This document shows, one piece after another, positions 5,231-6,248 of a stretch of 6,248 nt of DNA. The stretch spans positions 1-6,248 of the forward strand of contig CAJMOH010000092.1 in assembly GCA_905215055.1 (NCBI GenBank), given 5' to 3'. Both the position numbers and the translations under genes were made by a program. Below the pieces are notes generated by a model. That model made no database searches. It had not been told where the DNA came from and saw only the letters and a program-made list of their open reading frames with translations. The stretch comes from an uncultured bacterium. GTDB taxonomy: Bacteria; Bacillota; Clostridia; Oscillospirales; Acutalibacteraceae. The first letter of the stretch is position 1, and every line of letters starts with the position of its first letter.

Positions 5231-6025
5231 ATGGCCGAAAACGAATGCGCGCCCGACTACGACTGCCGGGACTATTTTAAAGAGGCTGTCTGCATCGACG
5301 CCCAGCGCGTGTACGACAGCTGCTCCGACAAGGACTGCCTGGAGGACATACGGGTGCTGTTCCCCGCGGCGCGGCAACCCCTGGTGGACAGCGCCACCAA
5401 CGTCCGCGTCCGAGACGTGAGCGTGATCACCGTGTACATCGATCTGCAGCCCATCCCCTTTAACAAGGGCTTTTACTCGGTGGACATGACCTTTTTCTTC
5501 GACGTGTGCCTGGATCTGTTCGGCGGCACCGCCTCCTGCCCTGTGCCTATTAACGGGGTGTCCATCTTCAACAAGAAGGTGGTCCTCTACGGCAGCGAGG
5601 GCAACGTGAAGCTGTTTACCTCCGGCTGCTCCATTGACGAGCTTCAGGCCGAGGACGCCCGGGTGCTGCCCAAGGCCACGGTTCAGGTGGCCCAGCCCGT
5701 GGCCCTGTCCGCCCGGCTCTGCGACCACCCGTCCTGCGGCTGCGAGCCCTACTGCCGCATCCCGGAGAGCATCTGCCAGCGCTATGGCGGCGACTTTGAC
5801 AGCTGCCCCCAAAAGAACACCATCTACGTCACCATTGGCCTGTTTATCATCGTGCAGATTGTCCGCAATGTGCAGATGCTGATCCCCGCCTACGATTTCT
5901 GCATCCCAGAGAAGGAGTGCGTGGCCTCCAGCGACAACCCCTGCGAGCTGTTCCGCAGCATCGACTTCCCCACCAGCGAATTCTTCCCGCCAAAAGCAAC
6001 GGATCTGGGCAACCACTGTAAGTGA
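5231..6025 (+). CDS. Cysteine-rich protein of unknown function, clostridial type
   Basis: I recognise the general type, a conserved hypothetical protein of Clostridia, but know of no assigned function. The 264 residues contain 18 cysteines (6, 12, 21, 31, 36, 93, 103, 133, 164, 169, 171, 175, 182, 192, 224, 230, 238, 263). The N-terminal block CIDAQRVYDSCSDKDCLED (21-39) and the late block IPAYDFCIPEKEC (218-230) look like family signatures. Between them are probable beta strands such as VITVYIDLQPIPFNKGFYSV (65-84) and KKVVLYGSEGNVK (115-127), then a cysteine cluster at 164-192. There is no signal peptide; the hydrophobic run 198-211 is more like a beta strand than a membrane helix. Many cysteines, no secretion signal and a possible mother-cell promoter suggest a spore coat or exosporium protein, but that is inference. 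The last ten codons lie inside a direct repeat. Confidence 0.88.
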   Translation: MAENECAPDYDCRDYFKEAVCIDAQRVYDSCSDKDCLEDIRVLFPAARQPLVDSATNVRVRDVSVITVYIDLQPIPFNKGFYSVDMTFFFDVCLDLFGGTASCPVPINGVSIFNKKVVLYGSEGNVKLFTSGCSIDELQAEDARVLPKATVQVAQPVALSARLCDHPSCGCEPYCRIPESICQRYGGDFDSCPQKNTIYVTIGLFIIVQIVRNVQMLIPAYDFCIPEKECVASSDNPCELFRSIDFPTSEFFPPKATDLGNHCK

Positions 6026-6067
6026 TCCGTCTGAAGCAGTTACAAAACAGCCCCGGGGGAATAAGGC
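5993..6067 (+). repeat. Direct repeat, copy 1 (3' end of the cysteine-rich gene)
   Basis: These 75 bp recur at 6174-6248 with two differences (T6004 to C, A6012 to G). The first 33 bp encode the last ten residues and stop codon of the cysteine-rich protein; the remaining 42 bp are noncoding and identical in both copies. ACGGATC (5999-6005) pairs with GATCCGT (6024-6030), placing the stop codon in a stem. Weaker similarity extends left over CTTCCCGC (5983-5990 and 6162-6169) with a 2-nt length difference. Confidence 0.9.
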
Positions 6068-6173
6068 GGGCGACGTTTGCCGGTTTTGGCGCCCTTTGCC
6101 AAAATGGGAGCCGCTCCGGCCCCAAGGCAAACTCGATGGGGAGTTTCCGCAGGAAACTGCCCTTCCCGCTTAC
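6068..6173. other. Spacer between direct repeats, rich in stem-loops
   Basis: No gene is evident. TTTTGGC (6084-6090) pairs with GCCAAAA (6098-6104). AGTTTCC (6142-6148) pairs with GGAAACT (6152-6158) around GCA; alternatively AAACTC (6129-6134) pairs with GAGTTT (6141-6146). These two pairings exclude each other, and GGCA (6126-6129) with TGCC (6158-6161) can close the whole structure. No T-run follows, so I do not call a terminator. Confidence 0.55.
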
Positions 6174-6248
6174 AAAGCAACGGACCTGGGCAGCCACTGT
6201 AAGTGATCCGTCTGAAGCAGTTACAAAACAGCCCCGGGGGAATAAGGC
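6174..6248 (+). repeat. Direct repeat, copy 2 (gene-end relic, runs off the window)
   Basis: This copy is 181 bp downstream of copy 1 and is still identical at the window edge, so the repeat may continue. Read in the matching frame it encodes KATDLGSHCK and a TAA/TGA-like end (AAG TGA), against KATDLGNHCK in copy 1. It has no start codon or ribosome binding site of its own here, so it looks like a duplicated gene end or a mobile repeat, not a gene. The stem ACGGATC/GATCCGT of copy 1 is weakened by one mismatch. Confidence 0.85.

Noticed and set aside
5824..5865. Transmembrane helix in the cysteine-rich protein (residues 198-211)
   Set aside because: The hydrophobic run is only about 14 residues, is followed by polar residues, and fits a beta strand in a beta-rich protein better.
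6040..6110. Intrinsic terminator after the cysteine-rich gene
   Set aside because: The hairpin at 6084-6104 is followed by TGGGAG, not a T-run, and no other stem downstream of the stop codon has one.
5033..6130. A 365-residue open frame on the minus strand
   Set aside because: It lies antisense to the cysteine-rich gene, which has a perfect ribosome binding site and family-like motifs. The antisense product is a Val/Gly/His/Ala-rich shadow with no recognisable domain.
5847..6197. A 116-residue minus-strand frame across the 3' repeats
   Set aside because: It overlaps the cysteine-rich gene and the direct repeats, and no start signal supports it.

Overview
The window is GC-rich and reads as chromosomal DNA of a Gram-positive anaerobe, most likely a gut Clostridia member of the Oscillospiraceae type (Flavonifractor/Lawsonibacter-like). 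This placement rests on gene content (NrdR, a DUF1836 protein, PcrA with a C-terminal Tudor-like domain, a cysteine-rich clostridial protein), strong AGGAGG ribosome binding sites and codon use. It is an inference, as no rRNA or other taxonomic marker is present.

Layout. Positions 1-343 are noncoding and full of GC-rich hairpins, including a tandem repeat that runs into the nrdR stop codon. Three genes follow on the minus strand, transcribed in the order DUF1836 regulator (2275-1730), sugar-phosphate-isomerase-like TIM barrel (1704-910) and nrdR (805-344). The first two are 25 nt apart and probably share a promoter; nrdR has a good promoter of its own in the 104-nt gap before it. Positions 2276-2415 hold two back-to-back promoters, one for the minus-strand operon and one for pcrA (2416-4803, plus strand), which encodes a superfamily 1A DNA helicase with all motifs intact and an unusual insertion of about 40 residues. 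Positions 4804-5230 are a noncoding block built as a palindromic element: its two ends are imperfect inverted repeats, each carrying a hairpin whose stem sequence differs between the ends while its pairing is kept. A cysteine-rich protein of unknown function (5231-6025) follows, with a near-perfect ribosome binding site and a possible sporulation-type -10 element. The window ends in a direct repeat of at least 75 bp with a 181-bp period; the first copy contains the last ten codons of the cysteine-rich gene.

How it fits together. NrdR (control of ribonucleotide reductase) and PcrA (replication and repair helicase) are housekeeping genes of DNA metabolism. The two genes between them look like a small regulator and a metabolic enzyme of unknown substrate. 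The unusual content lies in three noncoding repeat-rich blocks (1-345, 4807-5168, 5983-6248). All three are rich in stem-loops, lack a transposase, and look like dispersed structured intergenic elements.
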